From Amycolatopsis sp. CA-230715 (GTDB lineage Bacteria; Actinomycetota; Actinomycetes; Mycobacteriales; Pseudonocardiaceae): a stretch of DNA of 64,000 nt. The stretch lies in the NCBI RefSeq assembly GCF_018736145.1, contig NZ_CP059997.1, forward strand, positions 2,851,501-2,915,500. Direction: 5' to 3'. This document shows positions 16,132-24,451 of the stretch, piece after piece (position 1 is the stretch's first letter; every line of letters starts with the position of its first letter). Made by a program: the position numbers and the translations under genes. Under the pieces are notes generated by a model. That model was not told where the DNA came from. It saw nothing but the letters and a program-made list of their open reading frames with translations, and did no database searches.

Positions 16132-17313
16132 CTATTCCGAGTAGGTCAGGTTCTTTCCCGACGAGGGGTCGAACAGCTTGATCTTGTCGGCGTCGTACCA
16201 GAGTTCGACGTCGTGGTTCTCCGCCGTGGACGATTCCGCGGACAGCCGCGCCACGATCTGCGACTCGTCGCCGGGGACGTCCGAGGATCCGCTATCCGCG
16301 GCCAGCTCGGCCAGTTCCGAGGAGGTCGCCGCCTCCCCTTCGAGGCTGAAGTGGGCGAACTTCTCCGAGCCCATCGACTCCAGGACGTCCACGCGGGCGG
16401 TGAACGTGGCGCCCGCGCCCTTCTGCGCGGCGTCGACCAGTGCGGCGTCCTCGAAGTGCTCCGGCCGGATGCCCGCGATGACGTCCCTCGGCGCGTTCGC
16501 GGACTCCACCAGCCTGCGCAGGCGATCGGGCAGTGTCGTGGAGCCGAGCGCGCTGCGCAGCTGGCCGTCTTCCAGCGTCGCCGGGATGAAGTTCATCGAC
16601 GGCGAGCCGATGAACCCGGCGACGAACAGGTTCGCGGGCTGTTCGTACAGGAACTGCGGCGAACCGATCTGCTGCACGTACCCCGCCCGCAGCACCACGA
16701 CCCGGTCGCCGAGCGTCATCGCCTCGGTTTGGTCGTGCGTGACGTACAGCGTGGTGGTGCCGAGCTGTTTCTGGATCTTCGACACCGAGGTCCGCATCTG
16801 CCCGCGCAGCTTGGCGTCCAGATTGGACAGTGGCTCGTCCATCAGGAACGCCTTGGGGCTGCGCACGATCGCGCGTCCCATCGCGACCCGCTGCCGCTGG
16901 CCGCCGGAGAGGTTGGCGGGTTTGCGGTCGAGGTGCTGCGTCAGGTCGAGGATCTGCGCCGCTTCCTCCACTTTGGACTTCACCGTGGCGTCGGCGACCT
17001 TGGCCAGCCGGAGCGGGAACGCCATGTTCTCGCGCACGCTCATGTGCGGGTAGAGCGCGTAGGACTGGAACACCATCGCGATGTCCCTGTCCTTCGGCGC
17101 TTTTTCGTTCACCCGCTTGCCATCGATGCGCAGCTCACCGGAGGAGATGTCCTCCAGCCCCGCGACCATGTTCAGCGTCGTGGACTTCCCGCAGCCGGAC
17201 GGGCCGACCAGGATGATGAACTCGCCGTCCGCGATCTCGAGGTTGACCTCGGACACCGCGAGCGCGCCGTCCGGGTACTTCTTGCTCACCTTGTCGAGCA
17301 CAATTTCAGCCAT
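16132..17313 (-). CDS. sugC: Trehalose ABC importer ATP-binding protein SugC
   Basis: A 393-residue ATPase of the MalK/UgpC type, the same length as mycobacterial SugC. Walker A GPSGCGKST is at residues 37-45, the Q-loop FQSYALYPHM near 82, the signature LSGGQRQRVAMGRA from 135, Walker B AFLMDEPLSNLDA near 155, and the switch histidine in YVTHDQTEAM near 192. The remaining 200 residues form the OB/TOBE regulatory domain (GIRPEHFEDA). It powers uptake through SugA and SugB and is the last gene of the operon lpqY-sugA-sugB-sugC, six bases after sugB. In mycobacteria this system takes up trehalose. Confidence 0.93.
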   Translation of the reverse strand: MAEIVLDKVSKKYPDGALAVSEVNLEIADGEFIILVGPSGCGKSTTLNMVAGLEDISSGELRIDGKRVNEKAPKDRDIAMVFQSYALYPHMSVRENMAFPLRLAKVADATVKSKVEEAAQILDLTQHLDRKPANLSGGQRQRVAMGRAIVRSPKAFLMDEPLSNLDAKLRGQMRTSVSKIQKQLGTTTLYVTHDQTEAMTLGDRVVVLRAGYVQQIGSPQFLYEQPANLFVAGFIGSPSMNFIPATLEDGQLRSALGSTTLPDRLRRLVESANAPRDVIAGIRPEHFEDAALVDAAQKGAGATFTARVDVLESMGSEKFAHFSLEGEAATSSELAELAADSGSSDVPGDESQIVARLSAESSTAENHDVELWYDADKIKLFDPSSGKNLTYSE

Positions 17314-17319
17314 GGCGCC

Positions 17320-18162
17320 TCAGCCCTTCACCGCACCGGAGGTCAGCCCCGCGACGATGCGGCGCTGGAAGAACAACACGAACAGGACGATCGGGATCGT
17401 GATCACCACGGCGGCCGCGGAGATCGTGCCCGTCGGATCCTCGAACTGCGAGGACCCGGTGAAGAACGACAGCGCCGCGGGCACCGTCCTCGACGCGCTC
17501 GTCGAGGTCAGCGAGATCGCGAACAGGAAGTCGTTCCAGCAGAAGATGAACACCAGGATCGCCGTGGTGAACACGCCAGGCGCGGCCAGCGGCGCGATCA
17601 CCTTGCGGAACGCCTGCGCCGGCGTGGCGCCGTCCATCTTGGCCGCCTTTTCCAGCTCCCACGGGATTTCCCGGAAGAACGCGGACAGCGTGTAGATCGC
17701 CAGCGGCAGCGCGAACGTGATGTACGGCAGGATCAGGCCGGGCCAGGTGTCGAACAACCCGAGCGTGCGCTCGATGTTGAACAACGGCGTGACCAGCGAG
17801 ACCTGCGGGAACATCGCGATCAGCAGCGACAGCCCGACGAGCACCTGCTTGCCGGGGAAGTCGAGCCTGGCGATCGCGTACGCGGCCATCGTGCCGAGCA
17901 CCACCGCGATCACGGTGGCGATCAGCGCGATGCTGATCGAGTTCACCAGCGCGCGGATGAACTCGTCGGTGGCGAAGATGTCGACGTAGTTCTGGAAGGT
18001 CCACGACTTCGGGATGAAGTTCCCGTCCTTCAGCGTTTCCTTCGTTTTGAACGACAGCGACACGATCCACAGCACCGGGACGAGCGCGTACACCACCACG
18101 AGGATGTCGATCAGCGTCCACTTGACCTTGCGACCGGTCGTGATCGCTCCACCCATCACCAT
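17320..18162 (-). CDS. sugB: Trehalose ABC importer permease SugB
   Basis: A 280-residue inner-membrane permease of the MalG type with six predicted membrane segments, the first being LIDILVVVYALVPVLWIVSLSF. The EAA loop that contacts the ATPase is visible as EKAAKMDGATPAQAFRKVIAPLAAPG near residue 190. The start at ATG 18162 overlaps the sugA stop (ATGA); an ATG two codons later (MGGAITTG) is an alternative and closer to the family length. It forms the translocation pore with SugA. The order and overlaps fix it in the lpqY-sugABC operon. Confidence 0.93.
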   Translation of the reverse strand: MVMGGAITTGRKVKWTLIDILVVVYALVPVLWIVSLSFKTKETLKDGNFIPKSWTFQNYVDIFATDEFIRALVNSISIALIATVIAVVLGTMAAYAIARLDFPGKQVLVGLSLLIAMFPQVSLVTPLFNIERTLGLFDTWPGLILPYITFALPLAIYTLSAFFREIPWELEKAAKMDGATPAQAFRKVIAPLAAPGVFTTAILVFIFCWNDFLFAISLTSTSASRTVPAALSFFTGSSQFEDPTGTISAAAVVITIPIVLFVLFFQRRIVAGLTSGAVKG

Positions 18163-19139
18163 CAGCGCTTCCCCCCGTCGTCACTGCCGGGCGCGGCGGT
18201 CCCGAACAGCTTGATGAAGATGAAGGCGATGATCGCGACCGTGAGGAAGATCAGCACCGCCATCGTCGACCCGATCCCGAGGTTCAACCCCTTGACCAGG
18301 TTGTTGTAGGTCTGCATCGACACCGACGACGTATCCTGCGCGCCCTTGGTGAGCACGAAGATGTTGTCGAAGATGCGGAACGCGTCGAGCGTGCGGAACA
18401 GCAGCGCCACCAGGATCGCCGGTTTCATCACCGGCACCATGACCTTGGTGAACCGCTGCCACGCGTTCGCCCCGTCCATCGACGCCGCCTTCAGCAGGTC
18501 GTCCGGCACCAGCGCGAGGCCCGCCATCAGCAGCAGCGCCATGAACGGCGTGGTCTTCCACACCTCGGCGACCACGATCAGCAGCAGCGACGGGAGCTTT
18601 TCGGTCAGCAGAGCCGAATCCGGGGCCAGCAGGTTCGCGAGGTACCCGGTCTTCGGTGTCCACGCGTAGTACCACGAGAACGCGGCGACCACGGTGACGA
18701 TGCCGTACGGGATCAGCGCGACCGTGCGCACCAGTCCCCTGCCGACGATGGTGCGGTGCATGATCAGCGCGAGCGCCATGCCGAGCACGAATTCGATGGC
18801 CACCGACACCACGGTCAGCCCCATCGTGGTGCCGAACGCGGTCCACCAGTAGCCGTTGGACAGCACCGCGGCGTAGTTGTCGAAGCCGATGAACTCCCGC
18901 TGCGCCGGGAAGCGCAGGTCGTAGCGCTGCAACGACAGCCACACCGAGTAGATGATCGGCCAGCCGGTGACCGCGAGCATCACGATCGCGGCGGGCGCGC
19001 ACAGCAGGAGTCCGAGTTTGCGTTCGGCCTTCTTCCCTTCGCTGAGCGCGGGTTTCGCCTTGCGGTGGTGCCCGCCCTGCTGCTGGAGCACCGTCGAGCC
19101 CACGACCGTTTCGGCCGGTGAGGGTCCCTGCTGGGTCAC
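18162..19139 (-). CDS. sugA: Trehalose ABC importer permease SugA
   Basis: A 325-residue permease of the MalF type. A 40-residue hydrophilic N-terminus (histidine- and lysine-rich) precedes six membrane segments, starting with LGLLLCAPAAIVMLAVTGWPIIYSVWL. The EAA loop is LLKAASMDGANAWQRFTKVMVPVMKP near residue 230. The GTG at 19139 overlaps the lpqY stop (GTGA) and its own stop overlaps sugB, so the operon is translationally coupled throughout. It pairs with SugB and the lipoprotein LpqY for disaccharide uptake. Confidence 0.93.
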   Translation of the reverse strand: MTQQGPSPAETVVGSTVLQQQGGHHRKAKPALSEGKKAERKLGLLLCAPAAIVMLAVTGWPIIYSVWLSLQRYDLRFPAQREFIGFDNYAAVLSNGYWWTAFGTTMGLTVVSVAIEFVLGMALALIMHRTIVGRGLVRTVALIPYGIVTVVAAFSWYYAWTPKTGYLANLLAPDSALLTEKLPSLLLIVVAEVWKTTPFMALLLMAGLALVPDDLLKAASMDGANAWQRFTKVMVPVMKPAILVALLFRTLDAFRIFDNIFVLTKGAQDTSSVSMQTYNNLVKGLNLGIGSTMAVLIFLTVAIIAFIFIKLFGTAAPGSDDGGKR

Positions 19140-20452
19140 GGGATCACCCCCTTCGACTCGAGTGCGTCGTTCAGTTCCTTGCGCAGCCGCTCCGCGGTCT
19201 TCGGCGGGTCGATCTCGGACGGCGGCGAGAGCACCTTCGACATCACCGTCGACATGCTCTGGTACGCGGGTGTGAGCGGCCGCAGCGACGCGGTCTTCAG
19301 AGCGTCCACAATGGTCGCCCGCATCGGATAGGTGCTGCCCATGCTCGGGTTGTCACTACCGGCTGGCTTGCTCGGGTCGAGCGGCGTGTCGTCGCCGTAG
19401 ATCGATTCGATGGTCGGCGGCACGCCGTCCTTCAGCGCGGAGAACTTCTGGTTTTCCTTGCTGCGCAAGCAAAGTGCTGCTTCGAACGCCTCCGGCTTGT
19501 GCTGCGAGTACGGGCTCACCGCGAAGTCGATCCCGCCGATCGTGGTCTTCGCCGTGTCGCCCGCGTTCACCTCCGGGTACTTCGCCCATTTGAAGTGCGG
19601 CAGATCCGCTTTCTTCTCCTTGGCGAAGGAGGGGTAGACGAACGGCCAGTTCAGTTCGAAGGCCGCGTTGCCCTGCTGGAACGCCTGGCGTGTCTCGTCC
19701 TCCTGGAACGTGGTGAGCGACGGGTCGGTGATCCCCGACGCGGTCACGTTCTTCAGGATCTCCAGCGCACGCACCGCGCCCTCGTCCATCACCACGGACT
19801 TGCCGTCGTCGGAGAGGATGTGCCCGCCCGCCGACTGCACGAGCGTGTTGTAGACGACCACCAGTCCCTCGTACTGGGCACCGGTGAACACGATCTGGTA
19901 CGGCTTGCCCGCCGCCTTGAGCTGCTTCGACTGGGCGATCATCTCGTCCCAGGTGCCCGGCGGTTTCGGGGTGACCCTGTCGTCGTACCAGAGCAGTTGC
20001 ACGTTGGTGTTCTTCGGCGCCCCGTACAGCTTGCCGTTCCATTCGGCGGTCTTCAGTGGCGCGGGCAGCACCCCGGCGGACGCGGCCTCCTTGTTCTGGC
20101 CCGTCCATTCCTCGGCCCAGCCCGCTTCGGCGAACTCCGGCACCCAGGTGACGTCGAGCCCGAGCACGTCGAGCGATTGGTCGCCGGCGGCGAGCCTGCG
20201 CGCCATCTGCAACCGCTGGTCGTCCGAGCCGCGCGGCAGCTTGTTGTAGACGATTTCGTAGCGGCCGTCCGCCTTCTTGTTGCAGTTGTCCACCACGGAC
20301 TGGAAATTGTCCTCCGGCGCCTGGTAGACGTTGATCTTGAGGCCGCCCGAACTCCCGCACGCGGCGAGCGTCCCGGCGGCGAGCACCCCAGTGCAGAACA
20401 CGGCGACGGCCCTCGCGGGCGGTCGCCCTCGCCGCGTGATCCCTTTCCCCAT
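19136..20452 (-). CDS. lpqY: Trehalose-binding lipoprotein LpqY
   Basis: A 438-residue extracellular solute-binding lipoprotein. The signal peptide (ARAVAVFCTGVLAAGTLAAC) ends in a lipobox with cysteine 32. The mature protein matches mycobacterial LpqY in several diagnostic places: RYEIVYNKLPRGSDDQRLQMARRLA, LDVLGLDVTWVPEFAEAGW, GLVVVYNTLVQSAGG, ELNWPFVYPS and TTIGGIDFAVSP. The frame extends upstream to 20575, but the ATG at 20452 has GGGAAGGGAG upstream and starts the signal peptide. In mycobacteria LpqY captures trehalose released during mycolate transfer. If this host lacks mycolates, the trehalose source must be different. Confidence 0.92.
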   Translation of the reverse strand: MGKGITRRGRPPARAVAVFCTGVLAAGTLAACGSSGGLKINVYQAPEDNFQSVVDNCNKKADGRYEIVYNKLPRGSDDQRLQMARRLAAGDQSLDVLGLDVTWVPEFAEAGWAEEWTGQNKEAASAGVLPAPLKTAEWNGKLYGAPKNTNVQLLWYDDRVTPKPPGTWDEMIAQSKQLKAAGKPYQIVFTGAQYEGLVVVYNTLVQSAGGHILSDDGKSVVMDEGAVRALEILKNVTASGITDPSLTTFQEDETRQAFQQGNAAFELNWPFVYPSFAKEKKADLPHFKWAKYPEVNAGDTAKTTIGGIDFAVSPYSQHKPEAFEAALCLRSKENQKFSALKDGVPPTIESIYGDDTPLDPSKPAGSDNPSMGSTYPMRATIVDALKTASLRPLTPAYQSMSTVMSKVLSPPSEIDPPKTAERLRKELNDALESKGVIP

Positions 20453-20700
20453 CAAGGTCTCCCTTCCCTGCGCGCACGTCCCAGCGAGGAGCCGGAGAGG
20501 AACGCGGCGCGGCGGGAAGGACCGCGACCTGCACCCCGACGTGCATGACGCCGGGCTAGCCGCACGCAACAGCACGGGACGCCCGACCGGTGCACTGCAA
20601 CTTATGCCCGGGGGTCACGGCCCGCAAGCAGGAACCGTAACGATTCAGAGAAGGACGCCATTCTTTGGTGGCGCGGAAAAATCCACCAAGGTAACGGGCG

Positions 20701-20730
20701 CTGACCCCTACCCGTTCGGGTAGGGGTCAG
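20701..20730. terminator. Perfect 14-bp stem-loop downstream of general stress protein gene
   Basis: CTGACCCCTACCCG and CGGGTAGGGGTCAG form a perfect stem around TT. The stop codon of the minus-strand gene at 20727 lies within the stem, so this is most likely its terminator, insulating it from the lpqY promoter region at 20453-20700. Nothing else could be assigned in that gap. Confidence 0.75.
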
Positions 20731-21260
20731 CTCGTCGAACCGGACGGCCGCATCGCGAGTTTCGCCAGCAGATCGCGGCCCTGTTCGGCGCTGCGCGGCT
20801 GGCACAGCACGTCGTACCGGCCGGCCACCAGCTGGCTCGACGACGAAAAGTCGCGGCGGCCCTTCGTGGACGCGTAGCTCGCCGCGCCGAACACGAGCGC
20901 GAACAGCATGCCCGCGAGCACGCCGACCAGGATCGGCGCGAAGTTGATGCCGCCGCCGCTGCTGGGGTTGAACATGCTCAGCAGCACGCCGATGAGCAGG
21001 CCGAACCAGGCGCCGGACACCGCGGCCGTGCCGAGCACCTTGCCCCACGAGAGCCTGCCGATGACGCGCTCCACCAGCATCAGGTCGACGCCGACGATGG
21101 TCACGTCCTGCACCGCGAAGTCGTTGTCCGCGAGGTGCTCCACCGCGCGTTGCGCGTCGGTGTAGTGGTCGTAGGAGCCGATCGGCCACCCCGTCGGCGG
21201 CGTCGGGACCCGGGGGACGCCGGCACCTGCGCGCCCGCCGGAGGAGAACGGACCGGTCAC
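20727..21260 (-). CDS. General stress protein 17M-like membrane protein
   Basis: A 177-residue protein with an N-terminal YflT/GSP17M-like domain (GWPIGSYDHYTDAQRAVEHLADNDFAVQDVTIVGVDLMLVERVIGRL) followed by two glycine-rich hydrophobic segments (GLLIGVLLSMF and ILVGVLAGMLFALVFGAASYA) and a short C-terminal domain. A protein of the same size and layout sits beside lpqY in mycobacteria (Rv1234 region). The GTG at 21260 has AGGTGA five bases upstream; the frame also allows GTG 21269, which lacks a clear site. It should be an inner-membrane protein. The molecular role is unknown. Confidence 0.8.
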   Translation of the reverse strand: MTGPFSSGGRAGAGVPRVPTPPTGWPIGSYDHYTDAQRAVEHLADNDFAVQDVTIVGVDLMLVERVIGRLSWGKVLGTAAVSGAWFGLLIGVLLSMFNPSSGGGINFAPILVGVLAGMLFALVFGAASYASTKGRRDFSSSSQLVAGRYDVLCQPRSAEQGRDLLAKLAMRPSGSTS

Positions 21261-21363
21261 GATGATCACCTGCGCTGTCGGAAGAAGAGAAGGGGCGTAT
21301 CACCCATCCTGCCAACCGGCGGCAGGTCGTGCGAACCCGACCGGGCAAGACTCCCCCGTACGG

Positions 21364-21404
21364 CGGCGAGGGCCGCCCCGTCGCGGGGCGGCCCTCGCCG
21401 TTTT
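21364..21404. terminator. 17-bp stem-loop terminator
   Basis: CGGCGAGGGCCGCCCCG and CGGGGCGGCCCTCGCCG (21364-21380 and 21384-21400) form a near-perfect stem around TCG, with TTTT after it on the plus strand. It lies just past the stop of the minus-strand OmpA-like gene, whose transcript it would end. Confidence 0.75.
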
Positions 21405-21418
21405 CACCCGGTGCCCGG

Positions 21419-22000
21419 TCAGGACGCCTTGATCTTCACCGAGGTCGCGGCCTTCTCGTCGCCGACGACGCCCTCGTTGCCGGTACCCTTCGCCGTCACC
21501 CGGTCGGCGGGCACCCCATTCGCCGTCATCTCCTTGACCACGGCCTCCGCGCGCTTCTGCGAAACCTCCGTGGCCTTGGCCGCGTCGTCGTAGCCTGCCG
21601 ACGCGGTGACCTCGAGCTTGGTCCCGGCCGCGCCCGCGGCGGCTTCGGCGGCCTTCTTGACCGTCTCCTTGCCCTGCTCGGTCAGCTCGGTCTTCTCGCG
21701 CTCGAAGGTGATCGGAGTCGCGTTCGTCAGCTCGTCGAGCTTCTGCTGCAGCGCCTGCGCGGCGGGCGAGCCGTTCTGGGCGCCGTTCGGGTCGTTCTGC
21801 TGCCCGTTCTGGCCATTCTGACCGTTCTGGTCGCCCTGGCCGTTCGACGGCGGCGCCGAGGCCGAACTGCTGCCGTTCCCGTTCCCGCTGCCGGACTGGT
21901 TGTTGTCGTCACCGCAACCGGCGAGCCCGGCGATGGCCAGCGCTGCGGCGGCGAGACCGGCGATACCTTTCGCCCGAGTGACGGTGATACCTCGAACCAC
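21419..22000 (-). CDS. OmpA-like domain lipoprotein
   Basis: A 193-residue predicted lipoprotein. The signal peptide (GIAGLAAAALAIAGLAGC) has its lipobox cysteine near residue 29. A low-complexity Gly/Asn/Gln/Ser linker (NGQGDQNGQNGQNGQQND) spans about 45 residues. The C-terminal 110 residues resemble an OmpA peptidoglycan-associated domain (ITFEREKTELTEQGKETVKKAA, SQKRAEAVVKEMTANGVPADRVTAKGTGNE), with the usual aspartate/arginine contact positions partly altered. The GTG at 22000 has AGGAGG five bases upstream. It may link the membrane to the wall. The 289-bp region upstream contains no clear gene. Confidence 0.8.
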   Translation of the reverse strand: MVRGITVTRAKGIAGLAAAALAIAGLAGCGDDNNQSGSGNGNGSSSASAPPSNGQGDQNGQNGQNGQQNDPNGAQNGSPAAQALQQKLDELTNATPITFEREKTELTEQGKETVKKAAEAAAGAAGTKLEVTASAGYDDAAKATEVSQKRAEAVVKEMTANGVPADRVTAKGTGNEGVVGDEKAATSVKIKAS

Positions 22001-22113
22001 GGGGTCCTCCTGCCCTGGAAAATGAATTCACAACCGGGGCGCGAACCTAACTCCGTCCGCATCGCGCGGAAACTCGGAAATGCGCGGGTGAAGGTGTGTC
22101 GAAGGACCGGAAG

Positions 22114-22128
22114 CTCACCCGGGGTGAG
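22114..22128. promoter_or_regulatory. Palindrome CTCACCC-G-GGGTGAG upstream of OmpA-like gene
   Basis: A perfect 7-bp dyad with a single central base, about 115 bases upstream of the OmpA-like lipoprotein start, in the 22001-22289 gap. TTTT follows on the plus strand, but no plus-strand gene precedes it. An operator is one reading and a hairpin another; neither is proven. Confidence 0.25.
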
Positions 22129-22289
22129 TTTTCACGCGAACCATCGACAGCACCGCTCTCCCGCTTTCGGGACCTGATCGTGAAAGGACTACCCACAGTG
22201 GACGACTCGATTGGCGTTACACCCCCACACGGGGGAAATCACCTGGTCATCAACGCCTGGGTGAGGCAGGACCCGCCGCCGTGCGCGAA

Positions 22290-23486
22290 TCAGCCCCTGC
22301 TCTTATAGTCCCGCAGCAGCCCGCGGCTGATGATCGTCTTCTGGATTTCGCTGGTGCCCTCGCCGATCAGCAGGAACGGCGCTTCGCGCATCAGCCGCTC
22401 GATCTCGTACTCCTTCGAGTAGCCGTAGCCGCCGTGGATGCGGAACGCCTCCTGGGTCACCTCGGCGCAGTACTCGCTCGCGATCAGCTTGGCCATTCCG
22501 GCCTCGACGTCGTTGCGCGCACCGGAATCCTTCAGCCGCGCGGCGTTGACCATCATCAGGTGCGCCGCCTCCACCTTGGTGGCCATTTCGGCGAGCTTGA
22601 ACGCGATCGCCTGGTGCTCGGCGATCGCCTTGCCGAAGGTCTTGCGCTGCTGCGCGTAGTCGACGGCGAGTTCGAAGGCCCTGATCGCGATCCCGCAGGC
22701 GCGCGCGGCGACGTTGACCCTGCCGACCTCGACACCGTCCATCATGTACGAGAAGCCCTTGCCCGGCTGCTCGCCGAGCACCTTGTCGGCGCCGATCTCG
22801 AAGCCGTCGAACACCGCTTCCGTGGTGTCGACGCCCTTGTAGCCCATTTTCTCGATCTTGCCGGGAATCGTGAGCCCGGGAGCCACTTCCCCGAAGCCTT
22901 CCGGCTTTTCGACCAGGAACGTGGTGAGGTTCTGGTGCGCCTTTTCCGCGCCTTCGTCGGTGCGCACCAGCAACGCGATCAGATTCGAACTGCCGCCGTT
23001 GGTGAGCCACATCTTGGCGCCGTCGATGACGTAGCGGTCGCCGTCCTTCTTCGCCTTCGTCTTGATCGCGGCGACGTCGGAGCCGAGATCCGGTTCCGAC
23101 ATGGAAAACGACCCGCGCACCTCCCCAGTGGCCATCGGAGGCAGGAAGTGCTTCTTCTGCGCTTCGGTGCCGTGCCGCGAGATCATGTGCGCCACGATGA
23201 AATGCGTGTTGATCACGCCGGACACGCTCATCCAGCCGCGCGCGATCTCTTCGACCACCAGCGCATAGGTCAGCAGCGATTCGCCGAGCCCGCCGTACTC
23301 CTCGGGAATGGTGATCCCGAACAGGCCCATCTCCTTCATGCCCTCGACGATGTCCGCCGGGTAGGTGTCGGCGTGCTCCAGCTCCTGCGCGTGCGGGATC
23401 ACCTCCTTGTCCACGAACGTGCGGACGGTGGCGAGGATCTCCGACTGCACATCGGTGAGACCGGCGGTCTGGGCAAGGCGGGCCAT
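22290..23486 (-). CDS. Acyl-CoA dehydrogenase
   Basis: A 398-residue FAD-dependent acyl-CoA dehydrogenase. The helical N-terminal domain contains MGLFGITIPEEYGGLG. The middle beta-domain has SFSMSEPDLGSDVAAIKTKA and the FAD contact MWLTNGG. The C-terminal domain carries QRKTFGKAIAEHQAIAFKLAEMA, IHGGYGYSKEYEIERLMREA and the active-site segment LIGEGTSEIQK, where the first glutamate is the expected catalytic base. The ATG at 23486 has AGGAG upstream. It stands alone between an OmpA-like gene and a gene of unknown function, so the acyl chain it acts on is not indicated by context. Confidence 0.93.
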   Translation of the reverse strand: MARLAQTAGLTDVQSEILATVRTFVDKEVIPHAQELEHADTYPADIVEGMKEMGLFGITIPEEYGGLGESLLTYALVVEEIARGWMSVSGVINTHFIVAHMISRHGTEAQKKHFLPPMATGEVRGSFSMSEPDLGSDVAAIKTKAKKDGDRYVIDGAKMWLTNGGSSNLIALLVRTDEGAEKAHQNLTTFLVEKPEGFGEVAPGLTIPGKIEKMGYKGVDTTEAVFDGFEIGADKVLGEQPGKGFSYMMDGVEVGRVNVAARACGIAIRAFELAVDYAQQRKTFGKAIAEHQAIAFKLAEMATKVEAAHLMMVNAARLKDSGARNDVEAGMAKLIASEYCAEVTQEAFRIHGGYGYSKEYEIERLMREAPFLLIGEGTSEIQKTIISRGLLRDYKSRG

Positions 23487-23548
23487 ACTTGCTCCTGGGC
23501 TGGACGACGAGGTTACCGACGAGTATGACCCGCGCGGGCGAGTTCTGC

Positions 23549-24451
23549 CTATGAGCCGTTTCTCACGAGGCTGTCGAGAACGGCCTCGAACTCGGCGGGT
23601 ACCGCGAGCCGCGGCGTCTCACCCGGGGCTCCTTCGGTGAGCCGGGTGAAGCGGCCGTCGCGCCACCAGAACACGTGCGGGCTGATCGGCCCGGTGCCGG
23701 TGCGGTACTCGGCGGCCGCGATCTTCGTCATCGCCTCCAGCGACCGGCCGGCGCGCTCGTCCCGCGGCACCGAGTACAGCACCTGGTGCCGGAACGGGAC
23801 CGCGACCAGCACGCCGTTCGCCGACGGCGCCTCGCCCGTCACCTTCAGCACGAGTTCGGGCAGCACCAGCGCCGAGGACGCGAAGTGCATCGACTCGCTG
23901 CACAGCAGGTGGACGCCGTCGAAGTCCCGCCGCTCCCCCGGATCCTCCCGCCGGGCGTTCGCCAGCGCGGCCGCGCGGAGGCGGTGTTCGCCGTGGCGCG
24001 CGACCTCGTCACCGCAGTACGTCTTCACGCTGTCCGGGCAGTCCAGCACGAACACCTCGAGCACGTCGGGCAGCGCCTCGCGGGCATAGCCCCAGCCGCC
24101 GGTGCCCGGCAGCGCCGTCCGGTCGTACAGCCCGAAGTACGTGCGCGGCAACAGTTCCTCGGTCGGCGCGCGGAAGTCGTCGGGGCCCGCCATCGCGCTC
24201 AGCATCCTGGCGACGTGCGCGTCCACGAGCGTGCCCCAGCGCGGTTCCGGGATGGCCCGCGCGGTCAGGACGCGCGCGATGCCGCCGAGCCCGAACTTCG
24301 CGCCGTCGGCGTCCTCGATGTGCCCGGGGAAGACGGTGACCCGGCGCCCCTGCCTGGCCAGCGCCTCGCGCACGAGCGCCCGCACCCGGCCAGCCTGGCG
24401 CACGGTGAGCATCGGCAACGCCGCGTCACGGCGTTCACCCGACCCGGCCAT
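23549..24451 (-). CDS. Protein of unknown function coupled to slipin
   Basis: A 300-residue cytosolic protein that I do not recognise. It reads MLTVRQAGRVRALVREALARQGRRVTVFPGHIEDADGAKFGLGG early on, and PFRHQVLYSVPRDERAGRSLEAMTKIA later, with HVFWWRDGRFTRLTE near the end. No membrane segment or signal peptide is seen. The ATG at 24451 lies inside the 3' end of the slipin gene (17-base overlap) with GAGG directly before it, so the two are coupled. The later residues are reminiscent of bacterial proteins of the DUF1444/immunity type, but that is a weak impression only. Confidence 0.65.
   Translation of the reverse strand: MAGSGERRDAALPMLTVRQAGRVRALVREALARQGRRVTVFPGHIEDADGAKFGLGGIARVLTARAIPEPRWGTLVDAHVARMLSAMAGPDDFRAPTEELLPRTYFGLYDRTALPGTGGWGYAREALPDVLEVFVLDCPDSVKTYCGDEVARHGEHRLRAAALANARREDPGERRDFDGVHLLCSESMHFASSALVLPELVLKVTGEAPSANGVLVAVPFRHQVLYSVPRDERAGRSLEAMTKIAAAEYRTGTGPISPHVFWWRDGRFTRLTEGAPGETPRLAVPAEFEAVLDSLVRNGS

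Noticed and set aside
16048..18309. A 753-codon plus-strand open frame opposite sugC and sugB.
   Set aside because: Arg/His/Asp-rich shadow frame of the well-supported importer genes.
22096..22308. A 70-codon plus-strand frame starting GTGTCGAAG.
   Set aside because: No family resemblance, it runs into the 3' end of the acyl-CoA dehydrogenase and covers a palindrome; most likely non-coding.
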